This document shows, in pieces, positions 11,220 through 22,494 of a stretch of DNA of 64,000 bases (the stretch's first letter is position 1; every line of letters starts with the position of its first letter). The translations under genes and the position numbers were made by a program. The notes beneath the pieces are model-generated. The model searched no databases. It was not told the DNA's origin and saw only the letters and a list, made by a program, of their open reading frames with translations. The DNA is taken from assembly GCA_037043455.1 (NCBI GenBank), contig JAWPHD010010235.1:1-64000 (forward strand), read 5' to 3'. Origin of the DNA: Cyrtodaria siliqua. Taxonomy: Eukaryota > Mollusca > Bivalvia > Adapedonta > Hiatellidae.

Positions 11220-11820
11220 TTCCATTTTTGACCCCTTTTAACGGCAGTAATGGGGAAGGGATAAAAAGCAGGATAACACGCACAGACTTGCAGACTGCAG
11301 ACCAGTAGAAAGTGGACTGGTATTTTGCGAATAGTGAAGAAAAAAAAAGAGTCTTGTGATTGATGGTTAAAGTCATTTGAGTTTAATTTCAGATGAAAAG
11401 AATACAATTTACTTCAAGTTATGATGTTCATTTAATGTTTAAATCAAAATATATTAGAAGTTAGATGTTAACGTGATTTGTTTTCCCCATAAGTTTCTTC
11501 TTTTTATCTCTGATTATTCAACATTATCATTGTCACTAACTCATGACCATTACCATAAAGCACAAGACATTGTTTTACATAGATTGTGAAAATGTTGTTT
11601 GTTTTTTAGTGCAAATGGTACACTCACTTGCTTGTCAAAACAATCGGGCGGGAGGAAGAAAACCAGGATTGTGAGATTGCTGACCAGAAAACAAATATTG
11701 ATATTATTATATCTCTGCTCTGGGGGATGATTTTGCTTCCAAATGCATATTCTAAACTTTACGAAAACAGTAAAGCACAAAATAACTTCTTTCATTGTCC
11801 GTAAAATACTAGTTCGCTTT
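11220..11820. other. Unremarkable intron 1 sequence
   Basis: AT-rich, no supported gene, RNA or repeat. Confidence 0.4.
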
Positions 11821-11821
11821 T

Positions 11822-11964
11822 TATACTATACTCGGTTGTAGTCTGTGTACTATACTCGGTTGTAGTCTGTGTACTATACTCGGTTGTAGTCTGTATACTA
11901 TACTCGGTTGTAGTCTGTGTACTATACTCGGTTGTAGTCTGTATACTATACTCGGTTGTAGTCT
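11822..11964. repeat. 24 bp minisatellite, about six copies
   Basis: Unit tactatactcggttgtagtc plus tgtg/tgta. Because 24 is divisible by three, the minus strand reads as a Thr-rich octapeptide repeat (QTTTEYST), which is an artefact of the array. Confidence 0.85.
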
Positions 11965-12200
11965 GTTTTGTTAGTCTGCATTTTGTTCCTATCCAGTATT
12001 TCCTCAAAACCCGGTATTCCGCTAAAATGGCTTAAATATGAAAGTAGAATAAGCAACAGACAAACTCTACGTAATATTGACTGACTAGATGGCTTCAGCG
12101 GTTTGCCTTGGACAGTGAGTACATATTTAAGGGTTCCTTGTATGAGTTAAAACGTAATGCAGTTATAAAAGAAAGTAGATGAATAGTTACATAAAATATC

Positions 12201-12362
12201 TGTTAAAATTTCACTTCTTAGCCTCTGACTGACTTAGTATTTGCCCTACTTTTTCCCCGCGCTTCTAGGAAACCACGCCTCTTAACACGTTCGCGCTTCT
12301 ACTAAATCCACCTCCTTGTGTACAAACAAGCGCGTGCCATTTACATGTAGTAAGCGATTACT
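12201..12362. repeat. Second copy of 10946-11107
   Basis: An essentially exact 162 bp direct repeat of 10946-11107, covering the right arm of the palindromic MITE plus the left part of the TTA-end MITE. The near identity implies a recent duplication or insertion of the joined pair. Confidence 0.85.
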
Positions 12363-12520
12363 AAGCATGAATAAACGGAAGTTTATTAAAGAATTGGAGG
12401 CGATTTTAAGAAAAAATTTAGCAAAGATTTTTTAGTGAAGTCAGACCACCTAACTATTCCTGTGTAGAAACAGTACGGTGTACTTCCCGCCATCTGTAAG
12501 AATCGACACTTACAAGTTAA

Positions 12521-12603
12521 GCTCCCAGTGGGATTTGAACCTGCAGCCGTGAGAATTGAGAAGGTTTCCAGCGCAACATCGTTAACCCCTAGACCACCGG
12601 GGC
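12521..12603 (-). tRNA. tRNA-Ser-like pseudogene or SINE head
   Basis: On the minus strand an 83 nt block has an A-box-like tggtctaggggttaacga and a good B box (ggttcaaatcc). Its length fits a class II tRNA, and a loop ctggaaa would give anticodon GGA (Ser). The anticodon and acceptor stems do not pair well, so I read it as a pseudogene or tRNA-derived SINE remnant rather than a working tRNA. Confidence 0.5.
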
Positions 12604-13266
12604 ACTAACCGATTAGGGAAGAATAATGGATGTCAATCCAAATACGAGTAAAACCATCATGGTGTGTTTCAGTTGCATATTCAATGTACATATGCTCTAA
12701 ACCATGCCCTATAAAATAATATTAATTCATTCATATGATGCAATGCTTGTTTTGTGATCTAAATACAGTTTTATTTAATAATATGTACAACTGTTAGCAA
12801 TGTGAATCCCATATGAATTAATTTTGATGATTTAATATAAACTAAAAAAACTGAGTTGTGTTTTCCAGTCCAGATATTTTCATAAATAATAATTCAATCA
12901 AACTGAATATGCGGATTATTTACTGCATGTATACATTTCATGAAGCACATTATGAGGGTTTTCTCTTGTATTTATATTGACACCAATTACTCTTCCAGGT
13001 CGCCTCCAGCCCCTTTAAACAAATGATAGAATCCGTCCTGGTCACCTGTGTTAATCTGTTCAATATAGTAGCATGGTAACAGTGGTTGTTATAAGCATGT
13101 TGCCTCCTAGTAAAATTCTTACAGGAAGGATGGGAGAAACCTGAAAGGTTGAGGTTGGTTTGTGACACTCTTTAAAACATTTCACATCACATTGCTTGAA
13201 ATTTAAACATTGCATCATTTTAAAACTGTTTAATTTCAATTTGTGTATACAATTTGTGTGTTCCAG
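12604..13266. other. Unremarkable end of intron 1
   Basis: AT-rich. It ends in the AP3S exon 2 acceptor (tgtgttccag). Nothing else is supported. Confidence 0.4.
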
Positions 13267-13358
13267 GCTGAAGATATGCAACAACAGATCATCAGGGAAA
13301 CCTTCCATTTAGTATCCAAACGAGATGACAATGTGTGTAACTTTCTTGAAGGTGGAAC
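13267..13358 (+). CDS. AP3S1: AP3S exon 2
   Basis: The 92 nt exon runs from acceptor ttccag to donor gtaagt, entering in phase 0 and leaving two bases (AC). It reads AEDMQQQIIRETFHLVSKRD then DNVCNFLEGG, matching the family across helix 1 of the longin-like fold. No lesion. Confidence 0.95.
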
Positions 13359-13652
13359 GTAAGTGAGCATGACGATGTCATTCATTAGCAGAATTTGAAG
13401 CTGTTGACTTTTAATTAAAGGGGTTGATGCAATATTTTCAAACAAGATTTATTTAAAAGGGCTCTGAAAAACTTGAAAAAGCTGAAAGAATGATCAAAAT
13501 GCCATGAAATCGGATGAGTAATACCAGAGTTTTGGCTCTTGATTGAGTTAAAAATGCTGCATTTTGCCCCATTGAGATGATAGGGCCTTCATTTGGCAGG
13601 ATTTCAACGAAAGTTTGCAGGGATGATCAGTATCAAGCCTAGTTGTACATAT

Positions 13653-13925
13653 TAATGGGTGCACTTTATTGGTATCCCGGTTATATGCCGCGGCGTACCT
13701 GTTTAACCCGATTTTCACTCGATTCATTCCGGGTGACTGCGCGCGCATCCAATCGGCATATGCCGTCTAGCCCGGATAAAATAGCTCAGCACATTTCGGG
13801 ACAAGATGGCGATGTCATCAACAATGTAATTCTTACCCGATTGCTTGCACCGATATGGTGTACTGATCACGTGACAGGTTCAATGTGGCATATCCCGATC
13901 GGCATACGAATAAAGTGCACCCATT
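13653..13925. mobile_element. MITE inserted in the tandem-core element
   Basis: Inverted ends are aatgggtgcactttatt (13653) and aataaagtgcacccatt (ends 13925). The interior is GC-rich with many CpGs. Removing it rejoins the host unit (..catatt + gtcgccgtgttccgg..) as it is found uninterrupted elsewhere (46756-46773). This dates the MITE as younger and suggests att as the target repeat. Confidence 0.75.
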
Positions 13926-14307
13926 GTCGCCGTGTTCCGGTTGAATGATTTTGGCAGAGTTATGGCCCTTTAAAGGTTTTAGTAGACAAACTTTGTCCGG
14001 ACTAGTTCTCCTGAACCAGGGCTCACGCTACCATATGCCATGGTCGACATTTGCGATTATTTTATAATACTGTCGATTATGTCGAAGAAATGTCGACAAA
14101 AAATGGCGATTATTTTATTTAAAAAAATACTTTTTTTTCCCGTATAATTGACTGTGACACCACAACTAATAAATGACCTCAATAAACATTATATAATCCG
14201 TTCACGCCCCCTGTGATGTCGCCACGCGCTTATCAATTATCGCTTGTAAAAGTTGTTAATTCCCTTAATTGGCATTTCGTTGACGGATAATCGGCATTGA
14301 TCATGTG

Positions 14308-15992
14308 ATTAAAGGGAATGTAGCGACACAGCCAAACAAGCTCTGTTATTGAGAGTTCTGAAAAACTTTGGAAACGGTGAAAGAATTATCAAAATCGGAT
14401 GATAAACAAAAAAGATATGACCATTTAAAGGTTGTTCTAAAACGAATAGGGGAGCGGCCATTTATAGAACTATGATGTCATAGTTCCATATTACCATATA
14501 TGGAATATTGATAAATATCATTTAAACCTAGAAAATCATTGCAAATGAATGTGTTTTTTTTACTGGTCATATAAAGCATTATTGCCATTAAGTATTACAT
14601 ATTTTTCATACAGCTGCCGTCATTTTTAGCTCTACTTGCCAAAGGCCAGGAGGGCTTATGCGATCACTTTTCGTCTGTATGTCCGTCTGTCTGTCCGTCT
14701 GTTAGCAATTTTATAAAATCGACATCTTCTCTGAAACCGCTTGAAGGATTTTGATGAAACTTCATCACAATGTTACTTGGGAGGGCCCCTCTCAGATTTG
14801 TGTTTTTCGCGGCCGCCAGTCATCCAAGATGGCTGCCATGGCTAAAACTAGGTCAAATTTAAGGAAATTTCAAACGACATCTCCTCCGAAACCACTTATT
14901 CCATTCTACTGAAATATCATATACATATTCCTTGGGTGGGCCTCTATCAAGTTTGTGTATTTCGTTATCGTCGAATAATCAAAATGGCCGCCACAGCGAC
15001 CCAAAGTTTACATAGAGTTATATAGGAAAAGGTTAAAAATTACATCTTCCCTGAAACGGCCTGAAATATTTTGATGAAACTTAAGTACAATGGTATTTGG
15101 GATAGACCCTCTCAGATTTTTGTTTTTCACGGCCGCCAGTCATCCAAGATGGCCGCCATAGCTAAAACTAGGTCGAATTTAAGTAAATTTCAAACGACAT
15201 CTCCTCTGAAACCACTTATTCCACACTTGTGAAATATCATATACATGTTCCTTGGGTTAGCCTCTATCAAGTTTGTGTTTTTCAATATCGTCAAATAATC
15301 AAAATGGCCTCCACGGCGACCAAAGTTTACATAGAGTTATAAAGGAAGTGGTTAAAAATTACATCTTCTCTGAAACCGCCTGAAAGATTTTGATGAAACT
15401 TAAACACAATGATATTTGGGATAGTCCCTCTCAGATTATTATTTTTTTGCGGCTGCCGGTCTTCCAAGATTGCCGCCATGGCTAAAACTAGGTTAAATTT
15501 AAGGAAATTTCAAACGACATCTCCAAAACCACTTATTCCTTTCTTGTGAAATATCATATACATGTTCCTTGGGTTGGTCTCTATCAAGTTTGTGTTTTTC
15601 GTTGTCGTCAAATATTCAAAATAGCCGCCACGATAACCCAAAGTTTACATAGAGTTATATATAGGAAACATGTTTCTTGGGTTGGCTTCTATCATGTTTA
15701 TGTTTTTGAATCCCATCATACAAGTAGAGCGTCTACAGGCCCTCTTGGGCCTCTTGTTTCCATATAAATCAGTAAATGTTCATATTTATAAATATTCCAT
15801 ATATTGTCATTTAGAACCGTGATGTCATAGCTCCCAAAATGGCCACTTCCATATCCGTTTCAACAGAAACTTCAAATGATCATATCTTCTTTGTTTATCA
15901 TCCGATTTTGATAATTCTTTCACCCTTATTGAAGTTTTTCAAAACTCTCAATAATAAAGATAGTTTGGCTGTGTGGCTACATTCCCTTTAAT
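14308..15992. mobile_element. Long-TIR element containing a tandem-core element
   Basis: Terminal ttaaagggaatgtagc (14308) is inverted at 15977-15992 (gctacattccctttaa). Similarity continues inward for over 200 bp on each side, for example tatcaaaatcggatgataaa against tttatcatccgattttgata, and the two gatgtcatag blocks. TTAA occurs at both borders. The interior is occupied by the element at 14626-15758. Confidence 0.7.
14626..15760 (+). mobile_element. Tandem-core element with 3' GC hairpin
   Basis: Starts ttttagctctacttgcc, followed by a tgtccgtctgtctgtccgtc microsatellite. It then has about three 340-350 bp units (acatcttctctgaaac..gatgaaact..ggccgccagtcatccaagatgg..) and ends in a hairpin aggccctcttgggcctcttg then ttt. 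The same ends flank a different core at 48972-50203. Non-coding. Confidence 0.7.
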
Positions 15993-16239
15993 GGACCGAA
16001 TAGCCAATCAGATACATGTATGCCATTATTTGTTATCTTCCGGGCGACTGACCAATCAGACAATCCTTTACGCATCCAACACTAGGTACAGTTTCCTGTT
16101 TGTTTCTCTGTACACAAACTACGAAGAGATGAAATTAATTTGTGTTAGCCGACAAAGGTGGCTAATTGCACACACTATTATGAATATAGCTGCTACTTTC
16201 ACCTGCTTTAATAGCTATCACATAATGATCCCGATAGGT

Positions 16240-16870
16240 AGCAAACTCCCATGTGTATTGTGAACTGTGAAAACACTTGCAATAATTGAAAAAATAAGAA
16301 GTTTGAATATTGTGCCTGGATTCGTGTCGGCAGTTTCAGTTTGTCACAACTTTGAGATCGACAATTAATGACATAAAACTACATTATACTACTATTAGGG
16401 TTGTGTTTTTCCTCCCCTTTGATAAGAAATACCATTTTTGGCATCAAAACACATTAATGCATGAAAAACGTTTGTAATTGATGGTATTTCGATTGAATGT
16501 TTGAAATTTTCAGGCCGTAAAAGTGTGGTGTCATAGTACTTCGGATGGTACATAATGTCGGATTTTTTTTTTACATAATCGAATAAGAAAAACTGTCCTT
16601 TACAAATACATGTTGGTGGAAAGAAAAACGATATATAGATGAATAAATACAGATACATAAAGTATATTTTTATTCATTATTTAATCTATCATTCTTTCTT
16701 TTATCAATGTGTAAGGAGTTCCTGCAATTCTACTTTTAAATGAATTCTAGTCTAGGCTCCTACTTCTATAACTTGGAGAAAGTCGTGACAAAAAGAAAAA
16801 TTTAGCCAGTCTAATAAAACCTGATTGAAAATTTGGCTCTCATGACTGACCGAATTTTTCTTACGCCTTA
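16240..16870. repeat. Left arm of a ~650 bp inverted pair flanking exons 3 and 4
   Basis: Inverted relative to 20640-21325. Matches run through gtcggcagtttcagtttgtc, taatgcatgaaaaacg.., ttgatggtatttcgattgaa and ctaggctcctacttc. It lies inside the hAT-like insertion. Confidence 0.8.
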
Positions 16871-17621
16871 AAGTTGGCTATTATTTTCTTAACTAAAAAA
16901 TGTGTGGCTATTAATTTAAAATGGCCAGTGTGAGCACTGCTGAACCCTGGCCGAATTTCAACGAAACTTTGCAGGGATGATCAGTACCAAGCCTAGTTGT
17001 GCATATCATCACCGTGTTACGTCTGATAGATTTTTGGCAGAGGTTTGGCCCTTTAATATAGGTTTTAATATACAAACTTTGTCCGGACTAGTTCTACTGA
17101 ACCCCTGGTGGAGTTCAGCGAAACTTGGCAAGGTTGATCAGTATCAAGCCTGGTTATGCATACCATTGCCGCCTTCCAGTTGAATGATTTTTGGCGGAGT
17201 TATGGCTCTTTAAAGGTTTTAATATACACACTTTGTCAAGATTAGTCTCTTCTGAACTCATGGCCGGATTTCAGCGAAACCTTTCAGTACCAGGCTTAGT
17301 TGTGCATTTCATCCGGTTGAATGATTTTTGACCGAGTTATGGCCCCTTACACACAAACTTTATCCGGACTAGTTTTCCTGAAACCCCTTGCTGGATTACA
17401 GGACTAGTTTTCAGGAACCCCGCTTGATTTCAGCGAAACTTGGCAAGGTTGATCAGTATCAAGCCTGGTTGTGCATACCGTCGCCATGTTCCAGTTGAAT
17501 GACTTTTGGCGGAGTTGTGGCCCTTTAAAGGTTTTAACATACACATTTACCAAGCCTAGTTGCGCATATGTTCCCCACCACAGACTCCATATCGCCAGGA
17601 GAATGAGGGCCTCTTGTTTCC

Positions 17622-18084
17622 TAACTTAGGATACAAAAAGTAATGGATAGTGCTCTATCCTTGGGAGTGAATGGTAAGCTATGTGTCCTTTGTAGTGTAA
17701 ACGAGGAGAGCAACTCCTTGCAAAGTAAGAATAGACACTGAGGTTACCACTGTTAGAATAGATGTCTGTACATTTTCCGATTAAGCCTATGGATCTGCTC
17801 CTGATGCTCAAAAAGAGTGGGAACTTCCGAAGCATTAATTATAGAAAAGAAAGGGGGGAAAACATCATTTTTTTTAACGTGAAACTTCATTTTTAGATTG
17901 GCGCTCAATAATTCTGTCAGATCGCCTCCAATCCATTAGCATACTTTATATAAAAACTAATGCTAAAACTTCCTAAATATTTTAATACTTTTAATTAGAC
18001 CAATCAAAAAGAAACAGGTGCTTCCTTAAATTGTTTGCAAATGTTCTTTTTTTTAAACTATATGTTGTTCTATTCAAATTTCAG
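17622..18084. other. End of intron 2
   Basis: AT-rich. It ends in the exon 3 acceptor (attcaaatttcag). No other feature. Confidence 0.4.
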
Positions 18085-18195
18085 CTTAATTGGAGGGTCA
18101 GATTTCAAAATCATTTACGCCACTACGCTACTTTGTATTTTGTATTCTGCGTAGATTCATCAGAGAGTGAACTGGGAATCTTGGATTTAATACAG
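18085..18195 (+). CDS. AP3S1: AP3S exon 3 with one-base deletion
   Basis: The exon runs from acceptor atttcag to donor gtaatt. It completes the split codon (AC+C, Thr), then reads LIGGSDFKIIY, and after restoring one base reads on as ..HYATLYFVFCVDSSESELG and ILDLIQ. The family expects 112 nt; 111 are present. The missing base falls after ..atttac, where a CGC Arg codon should follow. As written the frame runs into TAG within this exon. Both flanks of the lesion match the family closely, so it is recent or an assembly error. Confidence 0.85.
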
Positions 18196-18342
18196 GTAAT
18201 TAGATCCTTGCTTCCTGAAGCTATACTTAATAATAATTTATTTGTGCCATTTCCCGACCCAACTGGCACACATATAATGTGTTCCAACTTAATTCATATT
18301 CAGAACACTGAATCTATAAAATACATTTTTTCTGATATATTG

Positions 18343-19420
18343 TTAGCTCTACTGATCAAAGATCAGCAGAGCTTATGAGCTCTACTGATCAAAGATCAGC
18401 AGAGCTTATGCCGTGGTGCGTCGTCCGTCCGTCTTGTCCGTATTTTTTTTTGTAGCGACTACTCCTCTGAAACTAATGCATGGATTTTCATGAAACTTTA
18501 CAGGAAGGTTGCACATGATGTCTAGTTGATCCCAGCAAAAATTCATGTTGATGCGAAATCCAAGATGGCCACCAAAGCTAAAAACAGATTTTAAAAAACA
18601 AGTTGTAACGGACTACTTCTTGAAAGTCGTGTCCTTTCCATATCTCTTGAATCGCTTGAGGGATTTTGAAATAACTTGGCTCAAATGTTCACCATATCGA
18701 GACAACGTGTTGAATATAACTTCCAGCCATGTGCATTCAAGGTCAAGGTCACACTTAGAGGTCAAATGCACTATATTTCATGTGCGCTCCATATCTCTTG
18801 AACTGCTTGAGGATTTTGCAATAACTTGGCACAAATGTTCACCATATCGAGACGACGTCCAGAGTACAACTTTCAGCCATGTGACCGTTCAAGGTCACAC
18901 TTAGAGGTCGAAGGTCATATGCATTATATTTCGTGTCTGCTCCATATCTCTTGAACCCCTTGAGGATTTTGAAATAACTTGGCACAAATGTTCACCATAT
19001 TGAAACGACGTGCAAAGCACAACTTTCAGCCATGTCCATTCAAGGTTAAGGTCACACTTAGAGGTCGAAGGTCATATGCACTATAGTTCGTGTCCGCTCC
19101 ATATCTCTTGAACCGCTTGAGGGATTTTGAAATAACTTCGCTCAATTCTTCACCATATCGAGACGACATGCAGAGTGCAACTTTCAGCCACGTCCATTCA
19201 AGGTCAAGGTCACAGAGGTCAAAGGTCATATGCACTATATTTTGTATCCGCTCCATATCTCTTGAACCGCTTGAGGATTTTGAAATAATTTGGCACAAAT
19301 GTTCACCATATCGAGACGACATGCAGAGCGCAACTTTCAGCCAGGTTGGTTCATATGCATTACACTGCTAGTGTTGGTGGGGAGACATATGTTTTTGTTA
19401 CAAAAACAACCCCGTCTAGT
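18343..19420 (+). mobile_element. Tandem-core element beginning with a 12 bp hairpin
   Basis: Starts ttagctctactgatcaaagatcagcagagc, a hairpin of gctctactgatc with gatcagcagagc, which is itself duplicated. A cgtccgtccgtc run and tgtagcgactactcctctga follow. It then has ~150 bp units (ccatatctcttgaaccgctt..aactttcagccatg..aaggtcacacttagaggtc). Short open frames are repeat artefacts. Relatives are at 42684-43624 and 59545-60595. Confidence 0.65.
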
Positions 19421-20084
19421 TAACCTTAATTTTAGAAAATAGTTACTTTTAATTTTCGTTTCGTTTTACAATATTGAAGAGATGCACAGTTTTTTATTCA
19501 TTCACACATTTTTTTCAGAGTTGCACAACTTTATTTGCAGATCATTTTCTCTCACTATCGATATATAGCTCAAGTCTCAAAATATTCGTTCTGCTAGCAG
19601 GGTTAGGTTTTATTACTGATTTCACTCTAACAACAGGTTTTGTAAGATCCATTTATTTACCCTATTAAGAATTTTAATAAAAGTTTTGACAGCTGAACTT
19701 TTCATTATTGAATAAAACTGAGTATGGGGGGATAGGGCTTTGAAGAATATACAGTAAACTGGAAGCAAACCCTTTAGGAAACTTGTCTGTAACATAAATC
19801 TGTAAGCACACCCTTGTGGAGAAATAGGTCTGTGGAATGGATTTGTGTTACCTGCAGACATAGATGGCAGCATAAGTCAGCTAGGTAGCTATCAAGACGA
19901 CTCCAGTTCAGTCGGATTGTTATGGATGATGATATGCAAACAGCAGACTTCAGCAGTGTTTAGACATGTAGAGTTATTGGAAGTCCACTTTTATATTTAT
20001 ATATAAAGTTTATTGGAAATGTTTATACTCCCAGTGATACAGATATTATGTACCATTCATATTAAATACTATTTCTGTTTGTAG
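19421..20084. other. End of intron 3
   Basis: AT-rich, unremarkable. It closes with the exon 4 acceptor (atttctgtttgtag). Confidence 0.4.
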
Positions 20085-20156
20085 GTTTTTGTAGAGACTC
20101 TAGACAAGTGTTTTGAGAATGTCTGTGAACTAGACCTCATTTTCCATGTGGATAAG
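20085..20156 (+). CDS. AP3S1: AP3S exon 4
   Basis: The exon is 72 nt, phase 0 to phase 0, donor gtaaat. It reads VFVETLDKCFENVCELDLIF then HVDK, the most conserved adaptin small-chain segment. Intact. Confidence 0.95.
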
Positions 20157-20206
20157 GTAAATATACTGTAGACGATCTGGGAGAATTGTAGATGTCTATA
20201 CAAATA

Positions 20207-20345
20207 TAAGCTACTTCATCATATAATGCTTCAATTTAATATAACCTACTTCATCATATAATGCTTCAATTTAATATAAGCTACTTCATCATATGATGCT
20301 TCAATTTAATATAAGCTACTTCATCATATAATGCTTCAATTTGAT
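20207..20345. repeat. 35 bp satellite, first block (~4 copies)
   Basis: Unit ctacttcatcatataatgct plus tcaatttaatataag/c. It begins just 50 bp after the exon 4 donor. The second block is at 21487-21815. Confidence 0.9.
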
Positions 20346-20945
20346 TTGAAATGGACAGGCCCTGATTTGAAATGGACAGGCCCCGATTTAAAATGGAACG
20401 GTCCAATATTTTTTTCTTATTGGAAATGTGTCTTTGTTCACTTTTATAGCACACATTTGTTACATATGTATTAATCAAGCTCAGAACCTCCTCTGACTAT
20501 ATTTTTCTTTTTGCTACCACTTTATGCTCCCTGGTCAGCGGACTTATTTACCATTTCGTTTAAAATATGTTAGAATAGAATATTACATAGGCTAGTAATT
20601 TATAACCAATGCAAAGGAGAGTACTAGCACTTTTGCCAAACGATAATAATCAGAGCCGACTTGGTGAAACTGGAGCTAAACTTGGAGCCAAATTTTTAAT
20701 CAGGTTTTATGAGACTATCAGAGCCTCCTCTGGCTATATTTTTCTTTTTGTCACCACTTTCTCCAAGTAAAGAATTAGGAGCCTAGACTAGAATTCATTT
20801 AAAAGTAGGATTCCAGGAACTCCTTTAATACACCTTAAATAATGAATAGAAATATACTTTATATCTCTAATTATACATATACAGTATATATATTTTTCTT
20901 TCCACCAACATGTATTTGTATAGGACAGTTTTTCTTATTTGATTA

Positions 20946-20980
<35 letters not shown>

Positions 20981-21486
20981 TCCGACATTATGTACCATCC
21001 GAACTGCTATGTCACCGCACTTTTATGGCCCTAACATTTCACAAACATTCAATCGAAATACCATCAATAACGATTTTTTTTCATGCATTAGTGTGTTTTT
21101 AATGACAAAAACGGTATTTCTTATCACAAAGGAAAGAAAACACAACCCTAATAGCAGAATAATGAGTTTTATGTCAACAATTGTCGACCTCAAAGTTGTG
21201 ACAAACTGCCGACACGAAGCCAGGAAAAATATTCGAACTTCTTATTGTTTCAATGTGCGTATAACACATTTTAATTACTTTATTGCAAGTGTTTTCACAG
21301 TTCACAATACACATGGGAGTATTTTGTCTTGAGGAACTTGAGCTTGAGATGCAGTAAAACTGATTTTTTGGGGTTTTTTTTTTTTTTTAGACAGGCCCGA
21401 CGGGCTCCTCGTCTGCAAAATGAGACCGGCCCGGAATGGATTTCGAGGAGCCCCGGGCGTCGGGCTATCCTATTTTTTGAGCACTG
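20346..21486. mobile_element. Insertion separating two satellite blocks; includes an inverted copy of 16240-16870
   Basis: The 35 bp satellite stops at 20345 and resumes at 21487. Between them lie gaaatggacaggccc repeats, the 20640-21325 segment (reverse complement of 16240-16870), a poly(A) run of about 28 at 20949-20976, and a GC-rich block (21390-21465, gcccgacgggctcctcgtc). There is no coding potential. Probably more than one insertion event. Confidence 0.6.
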
Positions 21487-21815
21487 TTTAATATAACCTA
21501 CTTGATCATATAATGCTTCAATTTAATATAACCTACTTCATCATTTAATATAACCTACTTCATCATATAATGCTTCAATTTAATATAAGCTTCAATTTAA
21601 TATAAGCTACTTCATCATATAATGCTTCAATTTAATATAAGCTACTTCATCATATAATGCTTCAATTTAATATAACCTACTTCATCATATAATGCTTCAA
21701 TTTAATATAACCTACTTCATCATATAATGCTTCAATTCAATATAAGCTACTTCATCATATAATGCTTCAATTTAATATAACCTACTGCATCATATAATGC
21801 TTCAATTTCACATAA
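21487..21815. repeat. 35 bp satellite, second block (~9 copies)
   Basis: Same unit as 20207-20345, with two truncated copies near 21540-21600. The best units are nearly identical, which indicates recent amplification or homogenisation. Confidence 0.9.
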
Positions 21816-22494
21816 TAAAGGGTGCATGTGCACTAAATTCCGTCCCATTTATTTAACTTCTATGCTGGAAAACTAAATGGCTCAGCATGATATTTGTTTG
21901 CTAATTTAATGAATATATTAAAGCAAGGCACTTTCCTTAGCCTCGTCTTTTGGATGGGGTCGTAAGGCCATTATTATTTTATTATTCGTTTTACGAGCCA
22001 TCAAGACAGAGAATTGTTGTAGAAGGAGGGGAAAAAAAAGAAGAGGAAAACAGAATGAACTGCTTCATTAAAATCTTGGGGGATTTAAAAAAAGACAAAC
22101 TATCAAATTCCCCTGTGGAAAAACAAATTCAACAAAATTTTGTTTTGTCATAAGAGGGTTTGTAAAATGAATTATCAAAAACTAATGTGCTAAATGGGGC
22201 GAACCTGTGTATCAGAGTCTATTCTCCCAGCATGTAAGAACCATAGGAATCTATTCAATAGTAAGTAGGGCACAGTCCCTGGATTTCTTGTATTTCAAGT
22301 ATCTTTTCCCTCTCTCTGGAATGGCTCAAAATAACCTATATAATGTGTAGATGAGTCGTTTAACAATATTTCAATTCAGGTCCTTATTGTATCAATTTAT
22401 GACAAATTATTTTTTACTAAAGCTGTAACTTGGGAACAATGCTGGGCTACCACAGTATTTTAAAATTGCAAGTTATTGGTCAATAAATAGGATT
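21816..22494. other. Intron 4 sequence without recognised features
   Basis: AT-rich. A short open frame at 21950-22153 rich in Glu/Lys has no family resemblance and no splice context. Confidence 0.4.

Larger units (their letters stand above)
14015..16945. mobile_element. hAT-like insertion with nested content
   Basis: The left border reads ..tcctgaac then cagggctcacgct. The right border reads cagtgtgagcactg then ctgaaccctggccg. The ends are imperfect inverted repeats starting CAG, and ctgaac repeats on both sides as in a target duplication. It interrupts the tandem-core repeat inside a motif intact in other copies (ctcctgaacccctgg). No transposase is recognisable. The interior holds a second TIR element (14308-15992). 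Confidence 0.5.
13600..17620 (+). mobile_element. Tandem-core (Helentron-like/pearl-type) element, split by later insertions
   Basis: At 13600-14014 and 16946-17620 are units of ~150-170 bp with the refrain aaactttgtccggactagtt..ctggccg..gatgatcagtaccaagcc..gttatggccctttaaaggtt. The right end is gagggcctcttgtttcc at about 17605-17621, a terminus shared with other elements in this window. The same unit recurs at 46665-47230. Structure (tandem core, no coding, 3' end with cctcttgttt) resembles non-autonomous elements described from bivalves. The family label is inference. Confidence 0.6.

Noticed and set aside
12521..12603. Functional tRNA-Ser(GGA)
   Set aside because: Promoter boxes are good, but the acceptor and anticodon stems do not pair. 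Listed only as a tRNA-like pseudogene or SINE head.
18545..19371. Several ~100-codon frames on both strands
   Set aside because: Created by ~150 bp units of a tandem-core mobile element inside AP3S intron 3.
20842..21332. Plus-strand frames with a poly-Lys run
   Set aside because: The Lys run is the 28 nt A tract. The rest is the inverted partner of a non-coding repeat.
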